The notes under the pieces were generated by a model, which saw only the letters and a list, made by a program, of their open reading frames with translations, ran no database searches and had not been told where the DNA came from. A DNA stretch of 64,000 nucleotides from Heterobasidion occidentale (Eukaryota; Basidiomycota; Agaricomycetes; Russulales; Bondarzewiaceae): assembly GCA_039111635.1 (NCBI GenBank), contig JBCAQO010000006.1:372001-436000 (forward strand), written 5' to 3'. The first letter of the stretch is position 1; the number at the start of each line of letters is the position of its first letter. The position numbers were made by a program, and so were the translations under genes. Positions 20,154-32,336 of this stretch are shown here, in pieces.

Positions 20154-20775
20154 TGTTAAGAGCTGGCTCATAACACATGATATATGATCACCTGATCATA
20201 TGACACGTGGTCTATGACCAATGGATATGACCTATACCCTTGACTTCACCAACAGACATTGAGTTATCTTATCTTATCTTCTACCCCTGATTAGCGATCA
20301 CATCATCAGCAGTTACCTGAATGGTCCCTGTCCTTGTTCCTGTTCCTGTTCCTGTTTCTGGTTCCTGTTCTAGCCCCAACGGTTCAATTGTTGATTGTTT
20401 ACTTTGATTTGCCTTGGTGCCTTGAGCACAGACCTTCTATAGATCGTGCCCTAAAGAAGATTACGTATATATAGAACAAGCCAGAGACCTGTCTCGCCAA
20501 CTCGTTCACCTTTGTTACTCCCCCACCTGTTCTTACCCTTGACCTTTGGTACTAGCCATACCTCTGCTACATCATAGTCTTTGCCAATAGGCTAGACCTT
20601 TGATTGTCAATAAAACATCTGCTTGAGCATTGGTTTGACTTGCCCTGCGCTTCTCTCTATCATCATCCTCAACCACTCAGTCATTGTCTCGATACTGGCT
20701 ACATTCTACATGGAACTAGCAGTATTCTATCTTGACTTTAGTGGGCAGCATATCTATTGCCATCCAGGTCTGCAT
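20154..20775 (+). repeat. partial LTR family C
   Basis: This starts TGTTAAG and matches the minus strand of 15222-16031 with scattered substitutions, including TATATATAG followed by AACTCGTTCACC. It is truncated at 20775 where a minus-strand X LTR begins. Confidence 0.8.
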
Positions 20776-21079
20776 TGTTACAAACTGCTTGTTTGGTAAC
20801 CCAAGAGTAACAGGTTCTTCCCTAGGTCGCATGATAGACTGAGTAGATGAGGGAGTCTCGACTGTATTAGAAGATTAATACAGGAGTGGTCGCAGTGATC
20901 CCACAGTATGAAGACTGTGGGTGAACAAAGGTGTCCATATAAGGAGATACAAACTAATGAAGAGAATAGACTGAAGTTCCTCAGCCTATTCTATGGGCCT
21001 TATATACTATATAGGGTGTAGGGTAAGAGTCTATGTGCTTCTCCAGATTTCCATCCTAGAAGAGCATGGGTCGCCGTTG
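20776..21079 (-). repeat. partial LTR family X inserted in LTR-C
   Basis: TGTTACAAACTGC... is the reverse complement of the 3' part of family X. It ends abruptly near 21079, and the 5' part is missing. Confidence 0.75.
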
Positions 21080-22337
21080 ATACACTAGTAATGCCTCTGA
21101 GTGCGAAACACACCCAAGAAACACCCCTACAAGCGCAGGTAGGCAGGAGCTGGTTCTAGAGTGCAGGGAACTGTTAGTTGTGCAACAACCAACAAGGGAG
21201 TGTACTGAAAGTGTTTGGAGCATAGCTGCAATCAAAGTAATGCTGACACAATCGGCAAAGAGTGGGGCTATTCGAATATGATGTGGACTGAACAAACAAC
21301 TCTAAAATTGAAATATTTGGTCAGTCAGTCAGTTGGTCGGTTGGTCAGTTGGTCAGTTGGTCAGTTGGTTGGTTAGTCAGTTGGTCAGTCAGTCGGTGTT
21401 TGATTGGGATTTGATCGGGACGCAAAGGGGAAGGAATGGGTGCAAGGCCACACTGGATACTGGCAGAGGATGACAAACTAGATGAGAGGAAAAGAGCAAG
21501 ACAATGAGGGCTCTGATGGAGAGCTGCAATCAAATACAACAACACAAACAAAGGGGCAAAATGTGAACAAGGATCAGAAGGCAAAGACTCAAGGACTCAA
21601 GGACTCAAGTGCACGAATGGAATTGGAACGAGGGGGGAGCCAAAGCTGCTGTATTGCGAGGCCATAGGTGCCCTTTTATAGTAAGTCCAAACAGGTACAA
21701 GATAGGGAGATCGGCAGAGGCATAGAGTAATTGGAAGTGCATGCCAAGAGCTGTCAAGGTAAAGAAAATAAAGGAGTGATGATGCAAACAATAGAAGATA
21801 AGAAGCAATAGCTCTAAAGTCTAAATAAGTGGAGAGATTGCCAAGGTGAGTGCACATGGGCCTGGAGATAAGGATCAAATGATAAGTAAGTAAACCAATC
21901 AGAAACATGGGAGCTTCAAAGATAATAAAGGATAGGTCAACAGAAGGCATAAGGATGATAAGAGATAGAAAGACAGATCCATTCTGAGTCAACAAAGTGT
22001 TCTGCCACCTCCGGTTCGGGACACCAAAGCCGACCAAATGTGCTGACAATGTGAAGCATACCAAACTAATTGGCGATCAGCCGCGACAGTCTGCAGGAAG
22101 CCCCTAATGCTGGGAGCGCTAATAAATGCCTAAGATGACTGTGAACAGCTCTGAACAACTGTGCGGAGGTCTAAATGCAAAGTTAGCACCTGACAAATGG
22201 CTGAGAGCGCCGAATGGATCGGGATTGGTCGTTCCTAAGTATGCCGAACGGTCAAAGAATACTGAAAAGCTGCAAAAAGTGGGGTATTTGGTGCCTAGAG
22301 CGCATCCATGCTCATCACCGTATAGGAAGATATGAAC
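21080..22337. other. gene-poor stretch with TTGGTCAG array
   Basis: A TTGGTCAGTT-type tandem array of about 80 bases lies at 21319-21400. A 155-codon hydrophobic open frame on the minus strand (21597-22064) includes the string VPNRRWQNT and may be part of an unclassified dispersed repeat; I do not call it a gene. Nothing else is recognised. Confidence 0.4.
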
Positions 22338-22792
22338 AAACAAAGTCCACAGTGTGAAGACTGCAGATAAACGAAGAGAATAGACTGAAATTCCTCAGTG
22401 TATTCTATGGGCCTTATATACTGTATAGGGCATAGGGTAATAGTCTATATGCTTCTCCCAGTTCCCATTCCAGGAGAGCGTAGGTCACCGTCTCTCTCAG
22501 TCAGCGCCTACTCTTCTACTTTTCCAGTCGCACCAATCCATTCAGGTGCAACGAGGTGCCTTACCCATAAGCCCTGAGCCCATGGCATGTGAATGCATAT
22601 CTTACTAAGCTGCTCTACCTATGACCCTGTCATATATTCTCTTCTGATGTCTTGAAGAACCATCGGACCAGTCAGCTCGTAAGGACATGCCGAATACCTT
22701 GATGTATGCTGAGTGGAGCCGCCTAGCATGTGATGCTTGGACCATCAGATAGACTGACCCGCGCAGGTCCTGACTCAGGTCAAGTCATAACA
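22338..22792 (-). repeat. partial LTR family X
   Basis: This is the reverse complement of the 5' portion of family X, ending in TCATAACA (its own TGTTATGA start) at 22792. The 3' part beyond the AGTCTTCACACTGTGGAC block is missing. Confidence 0.75.
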
Positions 22793-23119
22793 GTTCATAT
22801 TCTGTATGTATTGTCTATATACAACGTCTGATGATGGCCTATGTCATCAGTCATATCCTCGTGTCCCCGTGATGTATTGCCATACTTTTAAACAGAGCGC
22901 TTGGTAGCAATAGACATTTCTGGACCAGACAAATCAATCTGATATATATTCTCACATGCTGCATGCTTGTATCAGCCTGTTGTACATTCTGATATCCACC
23001 AAGCCTAGAGCGCTTTATAAAACAAAATGTCAGAATGATGGATATCTGTTATTTCATATGGTGCATATATTCTCTTATATAGCTTTGTCAAAAGTTCATT
23101 TATTTTCTGATGAATGCCG

Positions 23120-23849
23120 CTACATCAGCAAACTGGGAAGTGTCTGTACAGAGCTGGACAGACACTCCAGAGCCCCCAGATGCCCCTAGTCAGTCCCCGA
23201 TTAGACAGACACCATGACTTCTGGCCAGTGTCTGGGCATATCTGTCTAGATGCACCATATATGGAAGTGATTAGATAATGTCGTCAATAGACGACTGCAA
23301 AAATCAATCTGTACTAAGCAGGGATTAAACCCAGAACCTTGTGAACTATTCACCGGCTGAGAGCAATGTTAGTACCAGAATTATCCACTCCACCATATGG
23401 CCATGAAATCCTTCATCAACAATTAGCTTATATTGTGCTTTTTGAGACTTCAAAGAATTTGAGATGCCTAAACTCTGTGAGGTGTCATCTATTTTCGCAT
23501 TTTTAGCATCTATCCATGGAAGAATGATGGCATATGATACATCATTTGAAAGCTATGATACAGGGAAGTATCCCAATACCACTCGCAAGCTGAAATCTAA
23601 CAGATAGCACCAATGTCAATTAAAATCTTTGAAGTCCACAAATGTATTTCTTGATTTTTCGGTACTGTGGGAATCTTACATACTCTGCCTTCCGGAAATG
23701 TGCTCCTAGTCAGCTTATTGATAGAGCACCTTATCTGTCCAGATCTAGCCATACACAGACACTAGCCAGATATCCCAGAGGACCTAAGCATCTAGGAGCA
23801 TCTGGGGCTCTGGGACTGGCTGGGACCGGTTACAGGTTTGCTGATGTAG
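23120..23849. mobile_element. candidate non-autonomous TIR element
   Basis: CTACATCAGCAAAC at 23120-23133 has its exact reverse complement at 23836-23849. Similarity continues inward through a CCAGAGCCCC..AGATG..CCTAG block on both sides. No transposase frame is present in the 730 bases. I could not identify a clear target duplication, so the class is open. Confidence 0.5.
23305..23400 (-). other. degenerate tRNA-like sequence
   Basis: The minus strand contains TGGTGGAGTGG, close to a pol III A box, and about 50 bases later GGGTTTAATCC, close to a B box, in a tRNA-sized frame. Stem pairing is imperfect and no convincing acceptor stem closes. It is more likely a tRNA-derived SINE remnant or an accidental match inside the TIR element than a working tRNA. 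Confidence 0.3.
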
Positions 23850-24441
23850 ATATCAGGTGATGCGGACGCTTGGATTCGTGTACTTGCAATGCGAATCAAT
23901 CCTGGAGTAGTGAAGAGAACGAAGCTAGAGGGTGGGTGGCAGGCATCTGTCAAGGCGACTTACTGTGTCGTTCGACGTTATCGACAAACAAGATCGAATT
24001 CGGATCATCTCGGCAACTCGGCATGTCGTATAGCCGCGTGCACCAATCCATCCACCTGCATAGTACCTGCATTCGGCAGCTAAGTCCTTGTACAGACCTT
24101 CCTTATTTGCTTTCCAGTGGTATCTCACGATCTGCACTTGCAGATTCGGTAAGATGCCTTACCTCCTCTGCAAACCGGCTCGCAAATGGGAGATATTCTT
24201 CCTGCACTGCGACATAGCCATGGACAAGAAGACCCGTAGTTGTCTTCGCAGCTGTCAGCAGTCTGGCAATGGGGTGTGTATTCAAGCCTTATTGTGCTGA
24301 GATGAGCCTGTGCATAGCGTGTACTTCGCACCCCCATGGTTCATTGTGTCTTGCTTCGTTTCCATAGCGTTATTGACATGCCTGAATAGCATGCATCTCA
24401 TCTGCACTGATCGCCCCGATTACTTAGAAGGCCGCTCGCTC

Positions 24442-24449
24442 TATATAAA
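24442..24449 (+). promoter_or_regulatory. TATA box of F-box gene
   Basis: TATATAAA lies about 185 bases before the ATG at 24635, within a C/T-rich promoter. Confidence 0.45.
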
Positions 24450-24634
24450 CAGGCATTTCTCAATTCCTCTTCGTCGATCGCTGTCATCTGGTTCTCGATC
24501 TCGTGCGTCACAATTCTTATATTTCCCGATATCATCCTTATACTCATATCACTGATAGCACACTCAATTCTTCGAGCGTACGCTACACCGATCTCGTGTG
24601 GGTCTCTCTTCCGTTCAAATCATCCTGTTCAGTC

Positions 24635-26342
24635 ATGGACACCTTGCGGTTCCCTCCTGAGGTCCTGTCCGAGATATTTTGAATAGTGTCGAACTTCAAC
24701 GGGAGTTGGAATATCTACCTCGCATTCATCCAGACGCCGCCCCTGTCCTGCTCACCCGTATCTGTCGCTACTGGCGCAATGTCGCGTTGTCTGACCCCCG
24801 CTTATGGTCTCGGATGCTTCTTCCCGATCTCCCTCCCACTCGCCCAACGCAATTCTCTCCTCAAACGAATTTCTTTTTGGCTTTCACTGTCAGTTCCCTC
24901 CCACTTTCAATCACTCTGCGAATCAACGGAAGGTTTCCTGCTCTGGCTCCGAGATACGCCACACTATTGTGCGGCGAGAGCCATCGATGGGAGTCGGTGC
25001 GGCTACATTTGGGGCTTGTCAAGGCCGAGGCACTACCCCCTATAGGCTCAATGGAAATGCTCAAGAAGTTCGTGTACAATGGATACACCAACAGGATGAA
25101 CGAGACGATTCCCTTGTTCTTAACATCTTTCTCGTCCGCACCACGTCTGCGCACAGTCACCATCATTGACGACATGGCGTGGGCTTGGGCGCTTCCTTGG
25201 GCAAACCTCACAAGCCTGAAGATGACTTGTGAGACGGTGAGCTTCCCACCGGATATGATGCAGCGGGTCTGTGAAAGCTTGCAGGCGTGTACTTGCCTCG
25301 AGTTTCTCGATCTCAGGTTCGCCATTCTATCTGACGACGAACCCCTTCTTCCATCGAGATTGCCTGTCTTGCTCTCTCAGCTTATTGAATTCTCGCTCAA
25401 TGCCGATTTGCCGGAGATTATAGGGTCTTTCATGGATATGTTTGACATGCCGCGCCTCGATCATCTCAGTATCACAGCCTGTGAATACAGGAGGACCGAC
25501 GACGACCCTGACCCTCATGAAGGAATCATCGCGAGCATCCTGAGCTTCCTTGATCGAAATGGTGATCAAATCGACAGACTCTGTCTAGATATATTTGTCC
25601 TACCAGATACGGACCTCGTGCGCATCCTTCAGCGGGTCCCAAATATTCAGGCTCTTGATATCAAAGACGAAGATGTTACTCCACTTGTTTGGGATGCACT
25701 CACAATCCACTATGACTCTCAAGGTCGCGTACAAGCTGGACAGAACCTCCGCCTCATAGACATTTGTTTTGTGGCTTCGTCTCGCGAACTAGACAATTGC
25801 GACTATACTCGAGTGTTCCCTTGTCTACCGCTCTCGGTCGATACACCTCCTGGTTCTGCTGGATCGCTCGGAGTACCTGGTACTGCGACAGGCCAGATCG
25901 CGTTTGCAGGCGAACCGCTTCCAGCGGAAAATTATGCGCCCCCGACGTGCTATACCATTGGCTGGCCAAGGTGTCCAATCCTGATTTTTCTATCAGCTTC
26001 GCACGCATGATTCATTCGCGCTGGTTGCTCTCTCCGAATGCCCGAGCCGAGGGGCAAGTTGCACAGCTGACTGGAATGAGGCTGGTTCACTTCGATTTGC
26101 ACATCGTGGAGGTGATATCGCGCGACTGGTACACTGCGCTATTGAAGTACTGGGAAGAAGGGTTGCAATTGAGTGTATGGTGCTCGCTCAAAAGGCAGGC
26201 TTATTGGCGTCAACGCTCAACTCTGGTAAGTCGTCCTCGTGCTTATGCATCTCATTCAAACTCACCAGTGCACCTGTCTAGTGAGGCATCCTCAGCTCGC
26301 TCAGTAGATTGTTCTCCGAAGTTCCGCTGTAATTCAATATAA
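24635..26342 (+). pseudogene. F-box/LRR-like protein, frameshifted
   Basis: The ATG at 24635 opens with MDTLRFPPEVLSEIF, a textbook start of an Agaricomycete F-box protein, then hits TGA at 24680. One base missing from the T run 24677-24680 would join it to the 440-codon frame 24679-26010. That frame holds the rest of the F-box (VLLTRICRYWRNVALSDPRLW) and leucine-rich-like repeats (LTSLKMTCETVSFPPDMM, LEFLDLRFAIL, LDHLSITACEY). Near 25960 the recognisable C-terminus (DFSISFARMIHSRWLL) moves to another frame ending at 26342. Such proteins serve as substrate adaptors of SCF ubiquitin ligases. It is either a recent pseudogene or an intact gene with two consensus errors. Confidence 0.7.
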
Positions 26343-26639
26343 GTGTCAATGTTGAGAGGCTGACAATCATCCGAAATTGTGTGCTTATGGGCAAGTAAAC
26401 ATGACGAAATCATTCTTTTTAAGCAAGCGGATTACCGTGAAACTTACGGGTATCATGCCGAGGCACAGTGGGGCACAGTTCGTCGAAGTATGTTCTACAT
26501 GACATGATTGTTCCTCTACTTCTATAGAAGGAATCCTGCAAAGTACCTTTCACTTCCTTCCAGGTGCTAATCCCATAGCCATCCGCTCGCATTCCAACAT
26601 GGCCATCGGGACGCACGACGACAGTGGCGCCGACTCCTT

Positions 26640-27330
26640 GATCAACCCCCCACTTCTCGTGCACAGGATGCCCACGATTGAGCTACCTCTCGCTCGATTG
26701 CTTGAATCGCGAATGGCACCCTGAACCTTCCGCTACTCTAGGCAGCAGTATCCTAGCCCTCTTGAAAGAGAGCGGAGGCGCTGTCGAAACATGGAGATTC
26801 ACCGATATGTGCATCCTCCCTAGTGATATCGTGACATGTCTATCGCTGCTCCCGAACCCCGAGGCACTCTACCTCTTTCACGAACGTGTTCACACGTAAG
26901 TTCTCGAAGCGCTTACTCTTCGCTTTGATGACGAACGCACTTGATCTTCGGGAACAACCTCTGCTCCAAGGATATATCGTGCTTGACTGCCGGAATATTT
27001 AGTTTTAACGACGCGTCGACTCAGCTGCCCGTCTCTTATGAGACACCCTCTTGGCGATACCGATGCACGTACGGGCGCGATACTCCACAGTCAATCACTT
27101 TTCTGGACAATCAGCCACCGCGCGAGGACTGGATCACTGAGAAGCTCTATGTGTGGTTCAGCGAAGCCTCAAGCCCTGCCTTCTATAAGAGTTTTGCTCG
27201 CATGATCGAGTCGCGCTGGTTGCTTCCCCTGTTTCCGATGTTCAGCTTCAGACTTTGAGGTTTGTGCACTTCGACTTGCACATTCGCTCGCGAATGTTCC
27301 CCGAGGGGTATGCTGCTGTAATGCGATGTT
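26640..27330 (+). pseudogene. relic of a second F-box/LRR-like gene
   Basis: Only C-terminal pieces remain, in several frames: 26678-26899 (LLKESGGAVETWRF, DIVTCLSLLPNPEALYLF) and 26941-27258, with FYKSFARMIESRWLLP, matching SFARMIHSRWLL of the upstream gene. There is no F-box start. A tandem duplicate that decayed is the simplest reading. Confidence 0.6.
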
Positions 27331-27593
27331 GAAATCAAGGACTAAATTTGAATGTCTGGAGCTCGCTCACGAAAATGGAGTATTAGCGATCGAATATTCA
27401 TATGTAGGATATAAGCCTGCGTCTGGCTGTCTTCATGATGAGAAGAATGTGTTCAATGCCACCTTTCGCACAAGCACATTCTGTCTAATAATCATACAAT
27501 TCGCTTATCAGAATCATTTCGAAGCACCTGTGTGGACGTCAGTTGCAAGTCAATAGAACACATGATGCAGCTGATATGTACCTGCTCATTGTA

Positions 27594-28183
27594 TCAGACC
27601 TTGACGTTGTCGACATCTTCCTGAGCATTTCTCTTCATAGCGGCGCTCCCAAAGAATTGAGCAGAGAATTGACTGTCTACAAATTCTTTCACGTGGCATA
27701 TCCTAGGCAGATCTCCCGCTACGCTAGGCGGCGCAAAGTGAAGGAATAAGACGTATTCATTCTGGTAAGGGGTGTCGAGAGCTGTTACACCAAGAGACGA
27801 TGCATGGAAGACAATGGTATCGCCGCTCTCAACGAGCTCGTGAATTGTAACCTTGATACGGAAAATACGGGGAGGGTGAGCTCGAACTTATTGATCAAGA
27901 TTTGAGGGTAACTAATGCATGACAACATCGAGCGCCACAAGCAGTGGGCACTCACCTTAAACTCCTTAAAAGTAGGAAAGATCGATGAAAACCACTCCTT
28001 GTACAGCGCCTTATCACGGACAGGCCTGCCCAAGCTCGCGGGGAGAATACGATGCTCCAGTGTGTCATCAAAGCAGTCGATGATCTTGTCATAGTTCCAT
28101 TCGTTCAAGGCTGCCACATATTCAAGTGTTCTCCTCATGTTTGGAGAACGGTCCAAGAGTTCAACATGGGTGGTAGAGGCCAT
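27594..28183 (-). CDS. NTF2/SnoaL-like small protein
   Basis: There are two exons: 28183-27956 (76 codons from ATG) and 27851-27594 (85 codons), with intron 27955-27852 starting GTGAG and phase 0. The 161-residue product has the SnoaL-like pattern. An N-terminal helix with LEYVAALNEWNYDKIIDCFDD..LEHRILP is followed by FPTFKEFK, then strand-rich sequence with VESGDTIVFHASSLG and NEYVLFLHF. Family members form alpha+beta cone folds acting as small-molecule enzymes or binding proteins; no specific substrate can be read here. It is divergent to the ATRIP-like gene with about 165 bases between starts, so the promoters probably overlap. Confidence 0.75.
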
Positions 28184-28348
28184 GGTGTGTTTGTCTCGCG
28201 CTCACCGCGATGGGAGGGGTGTCCAAGGTCTCACCGGATCTCCAGACGCGTCGCGTCGCGATTCTCTGGCTGAGACCTTTTGTTGTCTTCCACTACATGC
28301 ATGTCTCCAATCTAGTTCTTCTTGCCCTGTAACTCTCCGTATCCCTCG

Positions 28349-31300
28349 ATGGACAACTCGGATGATTATTTCGACGACGACATTGTCTTTGATGAAGAAG
28401 CTATCGCCAAGCTCGACGAAGAGGAGAGCAAGTTCGTTACGCAACAGCCGAATCGTCCTGCACAAAGCACTGCTCGTCTGCCTGCCACGCAACAACACAC
28501 ACCTCCGTTCGCCCCTCAACCGCCAACAAAGCGCTTGAAAACGGCGCACGCATGGAGCCCGCCTGTTCCCGCGCCTCCTGGTCGCAGTTTCTCACTCGAG
28601 GACTTGGAGTTACCTGAGATTTCTGTCAATCAAGGATTTTATGGCGTGGACAGCAGCCAGCGAGCGGCCCTGAGCCAGAAATCTGCAGATTCTGCAAAGA
28701 ATTTTGCGAGTGGAAGCGCATTTCATGCAATGCACAACCATTCAGCCATCGGGGGGCCACAAAAGTCGCGACCGCCTCCGACTGCTAGCTCTCTGCGTGA
28801 AAATAATCCTTCATCACGTCCTCCAAACCACAATTCGCGTCCCCCTGTGCGAACAAAATCAGGCTCCACCTTTCCCAATCACTTTCCGAATCGTCAGCCG
28901 TCTTATCCGTCACTCAACAATGCCCGGCATACGCCCACTCCTCAGCAGCAACCTCCTGCCCCTTCCCAACCCATTCAAATCGCCGCCGGTCAGGGCTTAC
29001 GCCCTAAACAACTGGAAGAGGAGCTCGTCGCGCTTCGTAACCAAATGGCAGCGGTATGTTCTTCCTAAGTCTCTAGGTCTGCCTTTCGTTGATAATAACC
29101 TTGTAGCTTCATAGAGAGCACTCCAAGGCACAGAATGTCCTTAGCGAGGCCTTGCAAGCCAAACAAGCTAAAGCTGGTGAAGTGACCATCCTTCGAGATA
29201 ATATGGAAAAGGCAAGCCCGCCCTCTTTTGTTACTCGTTCCTGACCCACATCAATAATCATACTGATGAACAAGGCGCACAGGCGGCACGTGCACACGCT
29301 GCTGAACAGGCTAAGCTCCGGGCAGCGAAGGAGGCAGCAGAGGCGATGCAGTTGCAAATCCGGAAGGAGATGAAGGAGGAGATGGAGCGTATGAAGACGC
29401 ACTTCACGTTCAAGCAGCACGAGCTTGAAACTTCGATGCGCAAGCCGTGGACTGCGCGAACGGGCCCGTCGAGGGACGTCCCCATGACGCCGATGGTGAT
29501 GGGACCCCCCATGATGCCGGTAACACAGATGCGGCGCTGGGACCAGCATGCCGGTCCAAGCAATGCAGGACAACGTACGCCAACGCGTCCACGCGTTGCC
29601 ACGTTTGTGCAGGAGAACGGCTCGCCCGTTGGTCCGCGCAGCGCTAAAGTCCTCCCTAAGCAGAACGCGATGCTTCCTGGGTTTGTGAACGCGTTTTTAC
29701 CCTCGTCGGGCGGGCGCCGTGCTCCCGTGAGCCCTCTGAAAAACAAGGGCAGGAGCAAAAGCAAAGGATTGCTATTTGACCTCAACCAGCAGAACCTTTC
29801 TTTGGAACCGCCTTCGCCGCCCAGCAGCCCTATTCGGCCAATGACTCGAAGTCAGAAAGCGGAGAGCATGGTGGTCCCAGATGAGATCGAGGACGTCGAG
29901 GTGGGCAATACGACGCTAGACGCAGACATCAGTTTCGATATGGCTGTTGATTTTGGAGGTGGAAGTTTGGAAAAAATGAAGGCGCCAGCGGAGATGGAGG
30001 AACTAGCCAACATCGAGCCCCCAGATTGGGTCGAGCAGGTGAGTAGGGTTGTCGCCGTTTTGCGGGGACCTTGTCCAGCAACTTATCCTTGGTATGCTAG
30101 CTGAGCCAGATCGTGTTCACACACGCTTCGCGCACGTCCGGCGCAAATACACTGCAGACGCTGCTGAACGCCTCTTCATCTCTGGGAGAAGATTCAGCAG
30201 CTTATTCGACAGCCTCAGCCCGGATTCTGGAACTATTGGGCACATCGTCCAAGTTCAATGACTTCGACACCTTGGTCGCAAGTCTCTCAGCTTCATTTCT
30301 GGGGATGGCAAATCTGTTGATTTCCCATAATCTTGTATGTATCCGCTCCGCCCTAGTGCGCATTCTTTGTTGATGAGTCGCAGATCGCACCTCTGACTGA
30401 CTTGTTCAGCTTGCTGGCAGCGCTCACACTCTTCCTGCCCTCTTTCATAGGCGCTCTGCTCTCGGCCTCTCTTACGGAGCATACATCGGGCTTACTTGCG
30501 GTTCTCTGTCGCGCGGTCTCTGCACATCTTTCTCCGAATAACATTGGCGGCGACAACGTGGAGACATCTGAAGCCTCGGAACTCGCAAAGATCATCATCA
30601 ATTTCATGGAAGCTATTTGTGGATGCATACCAAATGAATGCGAGCTATAGTATGTATCATCTGTTACTCATTATGCGTTTGCTGATATATCTGCAGCTTG
30701 ATCAAGCTCGTCAGGGCACCTGGTTTTCTCAATACGTTTTTGAACTCGTCGCAGCCAACATGGTTTCTACAACGTACAACACGTATTTTGTCATTTTTCG
30801 CTTCCCGTCAGTACTTCCCTTCTTGATCCTTGTTGTCATATTCAGATCGTATCACAGGAACTACAATATATCGCCATCTGTTATCGTTTCCCGAGGACGA
30901 GATGGGATCCGAAGAAATGAAGGATTTCAGCCAGATACCCAATGTCGAGAATATTTGTGTCTTACTTGTCGATACTGCCAGGACAGGGACGGATGCAAGT
31001 TCATTCACATCCATTTCAAAGCGTCTTAGGCTGATTACTCCTCAGGGCGATAGTATGAGAAGATCAATACTGACTACCCTAACGCTGCTTGCAATTGCAC
31101 ATGCAGATGGATTGGCCATCCTGGTTGAATCACGAACGCTTATTCCAAGTCTGATCGTTCTGCTCACCAACCTCACCGATCCCTTGTGGGAAGAAGCCGA
31201 AGAACTCATGTCCTCAGCTACACAACTTATCTCGTGCGTGTCGATCTCTCTTCTGTGCAGAGGGGTGTTTGGTCTGATCTTTGATCGTAGCACAATATCT

Positions 31301-31709
31301 GCTATCACGCAAGCCCTCATGCTCCTGCATTACCTTGTCTTCAGCCCCGAACAGGGGCTCAACCTTCGCCATAAGCTACACCACGCGCCTCATCGGCAGT
31401 TCAACGGGGTCTCGCATATGTTTGTCGTCACACTGGGCAGACTGAGCTTTGCGGACCCACCAGACGTGGAGAACCTAGGCGGCGACGAGAAGCGAAGGCT
31501 TGAGCAGCTTGCTGGTGCGTGACCATTTCGGCTACCGAATTGAGGGCCGTCATTGACTGCGTACATCAGAGATGGCGCACGATTTGTTGGAGCTGGTTGT
31601 GGATGGGCCCGAGGCGGAGAGCGTGTGGGCGATGTATCAAGCGTGGCCAGAGCGAGAAGGGGTGGTGGATGATGAGGAGATGGAAGCAAGGTTGTTCGAT
31701 GTTGGGTGA
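28349..31709 (+). CDS. ATRIP/Rad26/Lcd1-like DNA-damage checkpoint protein
   Basis: This is a multi-exon gene. Exon 1 (28349-29052) starts MDNSDDYFDDDIVFDEEA, an acidic amphipathic segment like the RPA-binding motif of ATRIP, then a long disordered Ser/Pro region. Exons 2-3 (29107-29211, 29283-about 30038) encode a coiled coil (LEEELVALRNQM, LHREHSKAQNVLSEAL, KEMKEEMERMKTHF). Later exons give an alpha-solenoid-like C-terminus to the TGA at 31707-31709 (VDGPEAESVWAMYQAW). Layout and length fit the ATR-partner family, which brings ATR kinase to RPA-coated single-stranded DNA. Intron 2 appears to be a GC-AG intron (GCAAGC donor at 29212). The assignment rests on architecture, so the ortholog call is moderate. 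Confidence 0.6.
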
Positions 31710-32336
31710 CTTTGTGATTTTAGATTCGCCCAATATTGGCTCGCACTACTATCCTATAGGGTTATGTTATGTACGTTATGTCATTCCCATACCACATCGT
31801 TGACTACCGTTTTTTTTGTTAGATTGAATGATTATCACCTGGAGACAATGACTCGCACTGCCTTTTGGTCGCGAATGGGATGTCATGTCCGTAACCTATT
31901 CTCAATGTCACCGCCTGTATCGTGGTTGGGCAACATGACGCGATCGGAGGCCATACTTCACAGATAATCCCTATAATCGCACGTACTGCACGCGCCGAGG
32001 TCAGGTGATGCGAAGGAGAGGAGCGCATGCCGAAGCGGCACGACTCGGGTCGGACCGAGTTCCATAAGTTTTTTCCTTCTCCCTCGCTGTTTTCTTTTCC
32101 TCAGTTCTCTCTTCGCGAGACTGAGGTTAGTTTAATATTTCTTACTTCACACATCACACAAGCTAATGTCGCCTGTAGAATACATTCTTATTCTGTCCTT
32201 ACAGGTTAGCTTATACTTACTTACTCCTTAGTTCACTCTTCGCGAGACTGCAGTCTCGACTGAGCACCTAAGACGGTCACTACACCCAAACCTGATTTCT
32301 CCTTCGCGAAGGCTGCGGAGGCTGCGGAGGCTGTGC
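31710..32336. other. intergenic region with palindrome
   Basis: No gene is seen. CGAGACTGCAGTCTCG at 32243-32258 is a perfect 16-base palindrome. A related TTCGCGAGACTGAG lies at about 32112, and short GGCTGCGGA repeats sit just before the BTB gene end. Confidence 0.5.

Larger units (their letters stand above)
22793..24440. other. gene-poor AT-rich stretch
   Basis: Apart from the TIR element and the tRNA-like sequence I see no coding signal. The region 23880-24430 has mixed short open frames on both strands without family motifs, and it ends at the promoter of the F-box gene. Confidence 0.4.

Noticed and set aside
21597..22064. 155-codon hydrophobic minus-strand frame
   Set aside because: No splice structure, no family motif I can defend, and it lies within a repeat-rich stretch.
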